NCBI GenBank assembly: GCA_024180945.1 | Contig: JAKSGN010000041.1 | Span: 2,046,001 to 2,110,000, forward strand | From: Macrophomina tecta | Lineage: Eukaryota; Ascomycota; Dothideomycetes; Botryosphaeriales; Botryosphaeriaceae | Reading direction: 5' to 3' | DNA length: 64,000 nt | Shown: positions 1-10,668 of the stretch, one piece after another | Position numbering within the stretch: position 1 is the first letter of the stretch | Layout: each line of letters opens with the position of its first letter | Position numbers and translations under genes: made by a program | The notes under the pieces: model-generated | Seen by the model: the letters and a program-made list of their open reading frames with translations, nothing else | What the model was told of the DNA's origin: nothing | The model's database searches: none

Positions 1-2637
1 CTCAGCCCAGCAGAGCCCCTTTGGTCGAGACTGCCCACGCCGATCGAAGCCTGCCGCCGTCTTCTGGAAGCCCTGAGCGCGGGCATCAGCGCGCTACAAG
101 CATCAGCCCAAACCGGACGGGCGGACAGTCTGCACCGCTGGCACCCCAGCAAACACCCTCCAGGAGCCCCGACATCGCTGTCGCCAAACGCCCAGGGAGC
201 CACCGCACCCTGGTTGAGACGAGGCGACGACGACGCGTCCAGCCACTCAGAGCCCCGGCCACAGACGCTTTGATGTACCTGGCTGCCAAACAGCGGGCGG
301 GCAGTTGTCAGCACCCTGACGATGACGAGAAGAAACAATACCTAACGCTGTGGGGCGCGGCAAGCGGCCGATCTCCACGACGCCATGCGTGGGGATCGTC
401 GCCGTGCTGCTGAGCAATGGCTGCTGCTGCATGCTTAGCTGTCGTACAAACGGAGAAGACTCGGCCTTCAGGCAAACATGCAGTAATTAGCTGTCGTTGC
501 TCCTAGCGCGCTTCTGCTGCCCTGCGTCCACACCGTATAATCTGACTGATGATGAAGCGAAGCCGCTGTTGAGCGCGTGCTATCTCTGGGTCCATAGGAG
601 AGAAGGTCGCAGTGCAGACTGCAGCCCGTGGGTCATGCGCTTGCTCCGAGCGTGTGCTGAAGTGGCAGTTCTGGCATGCAGCTCTTGCGAGCCTCTAATA
701 TCAACAACCGGACCACCCCCTGGAAGGGCGGCTGCGGTCCGAAGTGTGCATCGTTCGTGTGCATCAGCTCTTGATGGAGCAGCCCATCCGCCGTCGCCGC
801 CTCCGCCGCCTCCACCGCTCCCGACCATTTGCACTAGCATATGCTCGCCGTTCGAGCCGGTCAGCACAAATCGGCGTCCGCTGGAGATCTGATGGCCTCA
901 CCGAAGGACCTTTTCCTCCTCGTCTCGTACGCTTTCCACTTTCGCACACGCGCCTCGTCCCGCGCACACACCCGCCCGGATGCCGCCCCGCAACAGCAAA
1001 AAGCCGCAGTGGGGACTAGCCCCCCTTCACGGTCTCCATAAATCGGCACGCATCGAAGACCCAACACAGGCACGCATGCGAAGCAGCCACTCGTCATTCA
1101 TCCGCCCGCAGCCGCGCCCTGTGCAACCCTCGAAGACTCGAAGCCGGCGGATGGGCGCGGGATAGGCCGGCGCCTGCCGAGACGCTTGTCGTCCAGGATG
1201 GGAGGCAGGTAATCATAAAAAGGCTTTGCCGGTCATGATGCCTCGTTGCAGTAAGATTGCTGCCACCCAAGTGCCGAACCCGGCTGTTTTGGTTGCTTGT
1301 GGTTGGTGGTGGCTGCGCAGCGCAAGGCAAGACCAAGCTCAAACATGGGGGGGGGGTGGGGGGGTCCGACCAACAAGGTGCAGCGTATTGATTGCAGGCG
1401 AATTATCTGACGCGAGCGCTGGGCGGGCGCGGAATCCTGCTTATCGACCAGGCGGGGGCTAGATGTAAAACCCGGCTGCGGACGGGCCGTCCGTGCTTTC
1501 TTCGACCCAAACCCACAAGAAAAAGGTACGTATATCAGCCCGCACAACCATTTCCCATCGCATTTCGAGATATCGCTGCCCCAGTCCTCGCCGTCACCGG
1601 GGCGGATAGAGAAAGAAAGAAAAAAAAAGAAAAAGGAACGTGACAAGAAAACGCGGCCATCCAATCGACTTAACCGCTCCTTTCATCAACCCTGTTGCCG
1701 TTCCTTTGACGCCTCCATTTGGCGGAGACCCCGCGGGGAAAGTACTTGGCATTGTGTAAGGACGCGATCCCTCCGCAAGTCGGTGCTTTTCCAAATTTTT
1801 TTTTTCTTCCTGTTCAACATCTTGTTCGGCCAACGCACAGGTGCTATTTTTTTTTTTTATCTGCGCTCTTCTCCACTCTACACGATGCCCGCCATTTTCG
1901 GCCCCTTGCGCGCGTTGCTATGACGCATAGCTCCCAGCGTCGCGCGGTGAAACCGACAATTCACTCAATCGAAGACATGACATCCAAGCAAATTGCGAAT
2001 CCAGGTGGATGACATTCCAAGCCCAGCAGGACGTTGCCTCACCGATCGCGGAACCGCTCGTGCATCTCTCTTTTCTTCGCTTTCGTGGCTGTGTGTTGGG
2101 GATTGGCCCTTCCTTAGCTCCGGTCTCCGCTACTCCATCTGGCCATGCACACACAGACAACACTATCCTGTATGAGGCTACTGAGGCTGACGATTGGTGC
2201 GGGGATGCTGGCTGGGCTAGCGCGAGGTGAGTGTGAGCGGAATTGAAACGCGGGACTTGTCCGGAGTACGGGGCGGTTAACACGGGACGGGATGCGATAC
2301 TGCGGAATTTCCTCCCGCGCCGTCATTTCGATTGACTTTTCTAACCTCCCAGCAAGTGTGCAGTCAGCGGGATTATCGAGCGAGTATACTCAGGCGGAGC
2401 ATACTGATTGCATTCACTGGCTACATTCTCGCGCCAAACTAAGGCTTGCAAGCATACGTGCCTCAGGCGAAATCGGAGGCGCGTGAGGGGTAGTGAACAA
2501 TGCGGAAACACAAGCGGACAATGATTGCCGTCACCGGCTGGAGCGCAAAAGGATAGCCCGCGACATCTCAACTGACGCGAATGCCAACGCGAACTCTAAT
2601 GCCACTCACATTCACCCTCCCAGCCCAGACCAAGCTT
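1..2637. other. Left edge, no supported gene
   Basis: I see no reading frame here with recognisable family motifs or convincing splice structure. Short open frames on both strands overlap one another and are low in complexity. The stretch holds homopolymer runs, including a G run near 1347-1362 and T runs near 1797-1806 and 1844-1857. It could be 3' flank of the leftward acyl-CoA dehydrogenase plus regulatory DNA of a gene beyond the window. Confidence 0.5.
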
Positions 2638-4252
2638 CTAGAGCTTCGAGCTTCCGCTCGGCCGCTCCAACGCTTTTGTTCTGCTCCTGTAGTTCTTAAC
2701 AAGCTGCCGTATTGCCAGGTCGAGTAGGACGTCTTCCGATCCTCCGGGAATCCTTGTACGAGTAGCTGTCAGCCAATTGTTTTCTTTGGTGGTGGTGGTG
2801 GGGGGGGGGGAGGTGTGGGCGCAAATGAGAACAAAGGTGAGAATAGACCACAAACGTCACACATCGCACACGTACCGTTGTCCAGGCACTTCTCGGTACA
2901 GCCGCTCTGCGATCTCTCCCTGACCTGTCCTGGTATAGCCATTGCCGCCAAACAATAGCACGGCGCAGCGCGCACACTCATCGAAGACCATGCCCGCCTT
3001 TGCCTTCGCCAACGCCGTTAACCCGCCTAGCTCCACGTCCGCCTCTTCCTTCTTAAGCTTGGTCATCTGGTACACGAATTGATCCACCCATGCCTGCAAT
3101 GATTCCAATTCTGCGCCCACCTTGGCTAAGCGGTGCCGCACCACAGGCTGGTCAATCAACGTCTTCCCGAATGCCTCGCGCTTCATAACATAATCCATGG
3201 CCGATGCAACCGCGACACGCGCATAGCGAGTCGTACCGATCGCGATAGTAAGGCGTTCATGGTTGAAGTTGGTCACTGCGCGCGTCAATCAGACCTAACT
3301 GCTCCACCAACCCCTTGCGGCCGAGCAAGCGTCACGGTGGATACTCACTGATATACTTCATCCCGGCACCCTCTTTGCCAATCAGATTCTCGACCGGCAC
3401 CTTCACGTCGTCCAACTCAATGAACGTCGTCCCCGCGCTGACCTGCCCCGCCACCTTCAACCGCCTCATCGACACGCCCGGATATCCCTTCAACGGCACC
3501 ACCACCATACTCAGCCCCGCCGCGCCCGGCCCGCCCGTCCGCACCGCCATCGCCGCGAGGTCCGACCATATGCCGTTGGTGATCCACTTCTTTGTGCCGT
3601 TGATGACGTAGTGCTTGCCGTCAGGCGTCTTGACCGCCGTCGTCGAGATGTTCGCAACGTCGCTGCCCGCGCCAGGCTCGGTGATGGCGATGCAGGCGCG
3701 TTTCTTGGCGGTGAGCAGGTCCGGGAGAAAGCGCTCCTGCAGCTGCGCGTCGCCGAACTTGATGATGGGCGGCACGCCGAAGGCCATGCCGACGGTCATG
3801 GAGGCGGGCGGCCCGCCGATGCCGGCGCGGGCCATCTGGATGCAGAGCCTCAAAATCAGCATCCACACGCTCCCCATCTTCCAAGCAGATCCTCAAGAGG
3901 GATGATGCCTTACCTCATCACAGTATATCGCCCCATGCACGTAATCAAACTCCTCTACCTTCAATCCGCCAAGCAGTTCGTGTATCCCCAGCTTCTTCAA
4001 CCATTCAACCGGAAGCGGCGCGGGCAGGTTGGGCAGTAGCATATTGGCCGCCGCGAACGTCTCGAAGACGTGCGGCGGCACTGTCTCCTCGCGCTCCCAC
4101 TCGAAGGCGTGCTGCAGCAGGTGCTCCTCGATGAAGGCGCGGATGTCGCGCTGCCACTTCCGGTGTGACGCGTTGTAGTAGGGGGACGGCAGCCCTGCAA
4201 GCCAGGGCGGCTCGGCGAAGGGCGTGGGCGCGGTGGGGAAGGTGGTCGTCAT
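2638..4252 (-). CDS. Acyl-CoA dehydrogenase
   Basis: Flavin-dependent alpha,beta-dehydrogenation of an acyl-CoA, a beta-oxidation-type step. Four exons: 4252-3914, 3835-3349, 3275-2876 and 2752-2638, giving 446 aa, a normal length for the family. The N-terminal helical domain comes first, then the FAD-contact motif ITEPGAGSD, then the middle beta-domain with INGTKKWITNG. The C-terminal helical domain starts MTNFNHERL and has REAFGKTLIDQ and FGGNGYTRTGQ. The end REVPGQR-IPGGSED is split by the last intron and rejoins in frame; it resembles the C-terminal substrate and flavin region of fungal members. The start is the first ATG of the open frame. No peroxisomal SKL-type tail is seen (it ends GSSKL). 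The substrate is unknown. The gene lies 6.4 kb from the cluster and is probably unrelated to it. Confidence 0.9.
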
Positions 4253-5404
4253 GGTATGTTGCTAGTGGGAGGGACCGGTGGAACGGGGCGGAGCGGAGAG
4301 TAAGGTGTCCTGGGAGCGGAGTGGCGGAAGGCGTGCGGTCAGACAATTGATGGTGTGGTGCAGAGGCTAGGCTACTGCGGTTGCTGCGGCTGCGTGCGCG
4401 AGGGGACGCTGCAGGAGCGTGGAAAGCGGGCTGGAGAGATGAATTGACCCGGACGGCGAGGATATTACGGGCGTAAGTGCGGTCGCGCGCGCTACATGTC
4501 AGTTGTACACTCCGGCTTCTTAAGAAGATGAGTGAGCAGTGGCGTTTCGACCGAGGTGTAGTTGGATGATGAGAGAGGAGCTCGCCACGCACACCCTTGC
4601 GGGGGCACGAGCTGTGGGGGAGTTGAGCCGAGGTGTTTTTGAGCTGTTCGCATGACTCGCGCGGGCAGCACATTCCCGAAACAGGCAGGTTTTGCGGAAT
4701 CAGCTTTTTCCAGCTCGCTTGGCTGCTGCCCCTCGCTTTTTTTGCCTGGTCCGTCAAATTTCTCTGACATGTGCCAGAGCACCGCTGCGTACGAGGCACG
4801 GGGCCTGGGTGGCTGCAGATCCGGGGCGAAGTGCATCGGTGCCGGCGCGGAGTCGCCGAATTGCGGCTGCAGAGGAGATCGTGACGGGGATTTTTGGCTT
4901 TGCCGTCCGCCCCCTCCCCCCCATGACTCCCCTTGCCTAAGGGCAACGTGGCTTGCGCAACCTTTAACGGCTTCCGCGAGGGCATTCAACGTCTGAAGGG
5001 TGCAGGTCTCAGAACACACGCGGTTGGGATCGGAGAATGCCAGAAAGCCAGCACTCTAGGCGCGCTAGCCTCATGAGGAAAGTGTGAACTGCTTGTCTCT
5101 GATGATCTCTCCCCCACGTCGTTGTTGTTAGTCATCAATCAGCCGGTGAAGACTGCATCGGATTGTGCGATGAAGGCGCTGGCAGGATTGTCTTAGCCTA
5201 TTTTTGCTCTTTGTCTTCCCTCGGCCCTCTTTGTATGTACCATCTTGCTTGAATGCCATTATCGCCGAAGAACAATAACGGGAAATAAGAAAGCTAATCT
5301 CCCGCCGAACACGGGTCTTCTGAACCCCCTGGCATGGTGCTGCACTATTCTTTTTATCTTCTTTTATATTGTTTCATTTTCACTTCAGTAGCATAACAGC
5401 TAGC
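4253..5404. other. Intergenic, divergent promoter region
   Basis: This separates the leftward acyl-CoA dehydrogenase from a rightward unknown gene, so it should hold both promoters. Open frames exist, but they carry no family motif and overlap on both strands. No RNA gene was recognised. Confidence 0.5.
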
Positions 5405-6061
5405 ATGGCTCGCCGCCGGAACAACAAGAACAGACATGGCCCGGGCCAAAGCGGCGGCAATGGGCAACATAATGATTTCTACAAGATCACAAGCGGCCAA
5501 AAATCTGGCAAAGCGAATCAATACGGCGGGTCCCGTAACGATGGTAGCAGTAATAAAGGTAAGCGAGGACACAGCAAGAACAGACCAAAGGACAGGAAGA
5601 GCAAGAAAAGGAGAGATGGAAAGAAGAACGACAAGAAAATTAGCCAGCATAATCCGGAGGCTCCTCGAGACGAATTCAGGTCTAATCAGAACAATTTTCA
5701 GTCCGAACACTTTCACAAGTACTTTGATCCTGAGAACATATCATATTACCCCGACCAATACAACTTCACTCACCCTTTCAGCCCAGAAGTCAACACCAAC
5801 GGGTTTCTGGCTGCCCAGTTCCAGGGACAAGTCAATCTGCGCTACTACTACGAAACCAAGTTCAAGTGGACCCGCGACGCCGACGGTGACATGGTCATGG
5901 TCGACCTCGCAACGAGTAGGCCGGTGTGGTACAGGGGACCATGGAAAAATCCGTTTTACGAGGAAACCTTCGAGCCCAGACCGATGGAGGGTGTGGAGTT
6001 GCTGGATGACGCATCACAATCCGAGATCGTAAGGGATCGCGAGCATGGGCGATATATATGA
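5405..6061 (+). CDS. Hypothetical basic protein
   Basis: An intronless frame of 218 aa. I do not recognise the family. The first 85 residues or so are rich in Lys, Arg, Asn and Gly (MARRRNNKNRHGPGQ and many KK or KR pairs), typical of a disordered or nucleic-acid-binding tail. The remainder is more ordinary, with aromatic residues (KWTRDADGD, WYRGPWKNPFYEE) and an acidic end. An in-frame upstream ATG at 5369 would add 12 residues; 5405 is chosen because the basic region begins there. The next gene on the same strand also encodes a low-complexity protein of unknown role. A small intron is possible at the GTAAGC near 5559 but is not needed to keep the frame. Confidence 0.55.
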   Translation: MARRRNNKNRHGPGQSGGNGQHNDFYKITSGQKSGKANQYGGSRNDGSSNKGKRGHSKNRPKDRKSKKRRDGKKNDKKISQHNPEAPRDEFRSNQNNFQSEHFHKYFDPENISYYPDQYNFTHPFSPEVNTNGFLAAQFQGQVNLRYYYETKFKWTRDADGDMVMVDLATSRPVWYRGPWKNPFYEETFEPRPMEGVELLDDASQSEIVRDREHGRYI

Positions 6062-6715
6062 AGATGCGGGAATAACGAATGTGAGACAATGCAATCTGCT
6101 CTGCTCATTGATTTCGACATGTATGGCAGCAGCATATCCGGTGGGAGGCCGAATGTGAACGCCAGCGGGAACGATAGTGACTCTGACGATGATTTCAGAT
6201 GAAGAAATCATTCATGGAAGGTACGTCTGCGATGGCAACGCGCCGGTGGTGATCTGTAATAATGCAATAGAGGTTCTTTCTTTCCTTCACATTCTACTTA
6301 TCTGTTTCGGATCTCTTGCGGAATCTTACATGTTTCTGTCCGGATTAACGCAGGTCTCGGGAACCAAGGAAGTTTTTTTTTTAAGAAAAAAAAAAAGTAA
6401 TAACAGAACAAGGGTCCTCAGTGAATGCCACATCCTCCAAGAAAATGGCGTTGTGGCGGCTGCCCAGCAGACAAAGCCGATCCAAGGCACAAAGGATACT
6501 GAATTTAGCACATCTTCTCTTGATGTCTGACCTTTCGGTGAAAGGTATTGTGGGCTTCAGCAACAAATGGCATATCATAAACACCTCATTTCCTCTCACC
6601 ATCCGTCTAACTTCCTTTCTTCCATTTTCACTTCCGTGCAGTGCATGTTGCCAGTACGTCGTTCCTTACATTTCCTCTCACGCATTTCCAGTATAGCATA
6701 GCATAGTCATCCGGC
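6062..6715. other. Intergenic, no gene seen
   Basis: Fairly AT-rich DNA between two rightward unknown genes, with an A/T-run pair near 6373-6395. It has no recognisable coding or RNA feature and probably carries the 3' end of the first gene and the promoter of the second. Confidence 0.5.
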
Positions 6716-7999
6716 ATGACTTCGCAAAGTGATTCACCACATTTTCCAGACTTTGGAAGCAGCCGCAGAGCGAGAATCCCCGGAGGTATCCTGCGCACGC
6801 CCACCCTAGCCTTCGCCGAGAACCCCGAGCCGCCAGAGCACACTCCGTACGTTCTCCGTTACAAGGCCCGCTTTCTGGATGATCCAGTAACCCAAGTCCA
6901 GCCTGTGGAGCGATGGATCTCGGAGGCGACACGCAACGGCCTTTGGCACACCCCGCTCATGGACGCACCCTTCGCCGACGCCCGCCGGCTGTACGACCTT
7001 CACCCGAAGATGCTGCAGGCGGTGCTGGAAACGCTGATCCGCAAGGTGCGACAGGACAGCCTTGTTGGTAGCAATGAAGTCGTCGACGAGACTGCTATGG
7101 CCACACCGGCAGAACCGCTGCAACACCGGCGTTCGTACTTGAACTGTACATTTGTTGACTCTGCGTCCACTTCGAATTACAACATCAGCCCCACGACTCA
7201 GGTGCCCAAAATAGCTTCCACAGATTCGATGGAAGAAAGCTCGGTGGAGAACTACCGGGAAGTGCGGAATCCGCCTGCGCCGCCACAGCCACCACAGCCA
7301 CCACAGAACCGCACACAGTCCATGGCATACTGCATTCTTAACTGCGTACATTGCAAGACATTGTCTGCAGAACTAACGGAGAAGGATAGCGAGGTCAGGC
7401 GGTTGATTGAAAAGCTTGTGGAAACTGGACTCGAGATCGTAAAAATAAGCCCCGGTGCGATTGCGGGAGTAAAGAGAAAGCTTTCTGAGGCGGTAATGGA
7501 CCATGAAGGCGATGTCGTCATGAGAGATGTGAGGCATCGACCAGAGGACTGGGGCAGCTTCACTCCGGTGGCAGAGCGTCTTGGAAGTTTGTGGACGAAT
7601 GATGCTACGCGGCGGCGGATTTTGGATGCTGTTCAGCCTTTCGTTGCGCCCACGGACCAAGGACCGGTCGGTGGAGAGACGGTAGAGAGGTTTCAAGGCG
7701 GCAATCGAAGAGGAAGAGGCGGAGGGAGAGGAGGAAGAGGGAACCGAGGTGGACGAGGCGGGGCTGGCCTCCGCAATAATCGAAACTATGGGGGCGGAAG
7801 ATTTCTGAACAATGCAGGGAATTATCAGTCCAACAACGACGGCGGCGGTGGATTGCAGGGAGACAGGGTGAATAATCAGTTAAACCGCAACCGTGGCGGG
7901 TTCCAAAATAGGAGAGGTGGAAACAACGGAAACGAGGCAGGCAATGGCGGTAGAAACAATGGCGGAAGGGGAAGAGGTGATAGGTGGAGGGGTCGTTAA
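6716..7999 (+). CDS. Hypothetical protein with RGG-rich tail
   Basis: A single open frame of 427 aa, family not recognised. It has an N-terminal region with a short conserved-looking stretch (GGILRTPTLAFAENPEPP) and a Pro/Gln patch (PPAPPQPPQPPQ) near residue 185. A CxxC pair (NCVHCK) lies near residue 215 and a short helix-prone Glu/Lys segment follows. From about residue 330 to the end the protein is almost entirely Arg, Gly and Asn, with many RGG/RGRG units (GNRRGRGGGRGGRGNRGGRG). RGG tails usually bind RNA and drive self-association, so a role in an RNA granule is plausible but inferred. The start is the ATG directly following a pyrimidine-rich leader. Confidence 0.6.
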   Translation: MTSQSDSPHFPDFGSSRRARIPGGILRTPTLAFAENPEPPEHTPYVLRYKARFLDDPVTQVQPVERWISEATRNGLWHTPLMDAPFADARRLYDLHPKMLQAVLETLIRKVRQDSLVGSNEVVDETAMATPAEPLQHRRSYLNCTFVDSASTSNYNISPTTQVPKIASTDSMEESSVENYREVRNPPAPPQPPQPPQNRTQSMAYCILNCVHCKTLSAELTEKDSEVRRLIEKLVETGLEIVKISPGAIAGVKRKLSEAVMDHEGDVVMRDVRHRPEDWGSFTPVAERLGSLWTNDATRRRILDAVQPFVAPTDQGPVGGETVERFQGGNRRGRGGGRGGRGNRGGRGGAGLRNNRNYGGGRFLNNAGNYQSNNDGGGGLQGDRVNNQLNRNRGGFQNRRGGNNGNEAGNGGRNNGGRGRGDRWRGR

Positions 8000-8424
8000 A
8001 ACGAAATGCCTATCAAAAGGTAAGTCGGCCAGAATAATCGTATGCGTCGACGTCCTGGATATCTTCGACGAGGGGTAAAAGATGTGTAATAACTTCGAAA
8101 TGTCAGCACACCAAAAGCGGAGGGCGAAATCGAGAAAGTGACGCAAGTGAGCCAAAGGCGGGATAGCAGTCGTGTAGTGTGTTTTCCACCGTGACCCTGA
8201 GAGAATTTTCGACCGTCACTCGTACCGCAGCACGATGCACTGGACGACATTTCTATTGTTTGGAGCCTTCCTGGCGCCAAGCCGAGAATGGGAGGAGTTG
8301 CAGGAGTGGAGGTTCGCGCTCTCCTGCGGACACCAAGAGATCTCTGATGACGTAAGTTGGGCGGAATTTCCTGCCGATCGCAGCGGCTGCCGCCCTCTCT
8401 CCACCACTCCGCTCCCCCGCCACA
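8000..8424. other. Intergenic, promoter of GH16-like gene
   Basis: No gene seen. It contains a pyrimidine-rich stretch just upstream of 8425 (ccaccactccgctcccccgc), common in fungal leaders. Confidence 0.45.
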
Positions 8425-9681
8425 ATGCCCTTCGGAAAACAGCTCGACGGTCTGATCAACAAGGCGAAGGATCAGTACGACAAGTACCAGGCCTCGCATC
8501 AGGCTCCGCCAGTGCCTCCGCGGCCCAACCAGCAGTATCCCGGCCAGCAGCAGCACTTGCAGTCGCAACAGCAGCAGTACTACCCCGCCAATCCGCCCAA
8601 TCGCGTCCCGAACGCCGGCGCGTACTACCCCGGCGGCAGCGCACCACACTATTACCCAGGCTCGCACCCGCCACCCCAACAGCAGCAGCAGCAGCAGCAG
8701 TCCTACCAGCAACCGCCGGCGCAGCAGTACGGCCAGCCTCCGTACGGCGGACCTGCATACAGCCAGCCCCAGTATGGCCAGCCGCCGTGGGGGCAGCAGG
8801 GTTACGGCCAACCGCCCTACCAGCAGCCGCCCTACCAGCAGCCGCCGTATCAATCCCCTCCACCATTCCAGCAACCTCCGCCCATTCCGCCCCATCCGAA
8901 CGCTGGCCCGCCCGTCTACTGGGAAGCAGTCTTTTCACCCAACACCGATGTGTCCGTGAACTTCGAACACAAGCACGGCGCCCACGGCTGGGGAAACAAC
9001 GAGGCACAAAACTACGGCTCCGACCCGCGCAACTCGTTCCACACGCAGACACACGCCCTTGTCCTCCGCGCCGTCGCCGACTCCCGCGCCCCCGAAGGCC
9101 ACCGGCACACGAGCGCCCGTCTCGTCTCGCATCAGACGCTCGCGCGCGATCGCGGTTTCCTGCAGGTGCGCCTGACTGCACCGTCGGCGAAGGGCATTTG
9201 GCCGGCTTTCTGGCTGCTGCCGCGCGAGCCCTTCACCTGGCCGCACGATGGAGAGGTGGACATATTCGAGGCGTGGAACGGGATGCGTACGAACCACGCG
9301 TGTCTGCACTGGGGATTCTTCACTCCCGAGGATGCCAACAAGCATCGCGTGATTGAGACGCCTATTCCTGCGCTAGACCATCCAAACGGCAGGGTTTACG
9401 GGTTCGCCTGGGATCAAGACGGGCCCAGTGGCCGTATGGTGTGGTACGTGGACGGGGCGCCGGTCATGAAGGCGACAATACCGCCGGGTACGAGGAGATT
9501 GAGTGATTTCCAGATCGTCATCAATATTGCTATGGGCGGAAACGTCAATGCCGGTGTACTACCGGATGATGGACAATATGAGATGGTCATCCACTCCCTC
9601 AAGCTCCACGAAGAGCCTGTGGGCGGCTGGCAGGCGTTTGACAGGGATTGGGCGACTGCCCCTGAGGGGCACGCAAACTGA
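8425..9681 (+). CDS. GH16-like protein, Gln/Pro-rich N-terminus
   Basis: Intronless, 418 aa. Residues 1-165 are Gln/Pro/Tyr-rich with imperfect repeats of YGQPPY and YQQPPYQ and a seven-Gln run encoded by (CAG)7 at 8680-8700. Residues 170-410 form a glycoside hydrolase family 16 fold: WGNNEAQNY early, then the catalytic motif GEVDIFEAWNG with Glu277, Asp279 and Glu282, then HWGFF and a C-terminal IAMGGN segment. GH16 enzymes cleave or transfer beta-1,3(4)-glucans. No signal peptide or membrane anchor is visible; the protein starts MPFGKQLDGLINKAKDQYD, which looks cytosolic. That is odd for a secreted-glucanase family, so either export is unconventional or the substrate is intracellular. The catalytic residues are intact. 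Confidence 0.85.
   Translation: MPFGKQLDGLINKAKDQYDKYQASHQAPPVPPRPNQQYPGQQQHLQSQQQQYYPANPPNRVPNAGAYYPGGSAPHYYPGSHPPPQQQQQQQQSYQQPPAQQYGQPPYGGPAYSQPQYGQPPWGQQGYGQPPYQQPPYQQPPYQSPPPFQQPPPIPPHPNAGPPVYWEAVFSPNTDVSVNFEHKHGAHGWGNNEAQNYGSDPRNSFHTQTHALVLRAVADSRAPEGHRHTSARLVSHQTLARDRGFLQVRLTAPSAKGIWPAFWLLPREPFTWPHDGEVDIFEAWNGMRTNHACLHWGFFTPEDANKHRVIETPIPALDHPNGRVYGFAWDQDGPSGRMVWYVDGAPVMKATIPPGTRRLSDFQIVINIAMGGNVNAGVLPDDGQYEMVIHSLKLHEEPVGGWQAFDRDWATAPEGHAN
8680..8700 (+). repeat. (CAG)7 microsatellite, poly-Gln
   Basis: Seven perfect CAG units inside the GH16-like coding sequence, encoding a Gln run. Length polymorphism between strains is likely. Confidence 0.85.
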
Positions 9682-10668
9682 ACCTCATAAGCGCTCAAAC
9701 TGGACTTTCGTGATTTCCCTGCAGAAATTTATTCCTGTTCTACTTCGAGCACACTGTCTGCTTCCCTTTCTATTGCAACAGACACTGCATCCGAAAGGAT
9801 CCTGACCGACTTTCTGTATTAATCAAGAAATTGCTAATACCTAGCGGAGAATGATACATTTGACCGCACAATCCTGAGATACACAGACGTGTTGCAGATA
9901 TTGTGACTTAGCGCACCTCCTCACGTTTATCTTTCTCGTTGTTACAGCCCAGAAATAGCTACATATGTATTCCCGCAGGACTACCAGCAGTGCTTGCCTC
10001 TACCGCTTTTACGTACCTATTTGAGTCAACAGTTGTCAGGCCAAAGCACAGAGGATGATGGTCTGGTGAAACGGGCAGCAAGGCAGACACCGGCTATGCC
10101 GATTATCCATATGTTCTATGGAAACAGAATTGCCGACTATAAATTCAGCACATTCTGGAGCCAGACTCAAGTGGAACTCAACACCATGTTCCCGCCGATG
10201 AAACGGAACTCCGGATCGGCGGCCGCACCGCCCTACTTACACGCCAGGGCCAACATTGGGCAATCAGCTATGTATGGGTGTAACATCAGGCTTCTGGAGG
10301 CATATTTTACGAATTAGGCCTTGAACATTATCTCGGGCTCCGGACGACTACTTCAATAGACGGGCTGTTCTTCGTGCACTTTTCAGTACCTTGTCGGGGC
10401 CCTCATTCATTGTCATACAGGTCGGTTTTGCCTGCGAAAACGTTCCGAATCTGTATCAATGCCGAGAGTTACCATAGTGAGCTAGAACTCCATACGCAAA
10501 AGTATAAAGAAGTGGGGTTGTCATTTCATGGCCAAGTCACGGTTCCACTTAATGAAGCCAGCTACGCAGCTCACTTCCCCTTCAGTAATTCGTAGAGTAA
10601 TGTCTGAATGAAATCCTCGTCCCGTCGACTTGCCAAGGCGCCCAGCTCTACAAGCAGGCCAGACACCT
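9682..10668. other. Intergenic, left boundary of cluster
   Basis: The region lies between the 3' ends of the GH16-like gene and the first cluster P450, so the two genes converge. Two open frames on the plus strand (9994-10317 and 10374-10595) have no family motif or start context that I can support. I see no transposon or RNA gene. Confidence 0.45.

Noticed and set aside
8235..9356. 373-codon plus-strand frame overlapping the GH16-like gene
   Set aside because: Alternate-frame shadow rich in Arg and Ala; the GH16 frame has the catalytic motif and normal composition.
9994..10595. Two small plus-strand frames between the GH16-like gene and P450-1
   Set aside because: No motif, no splice partners, and ordinary intergenic composition.
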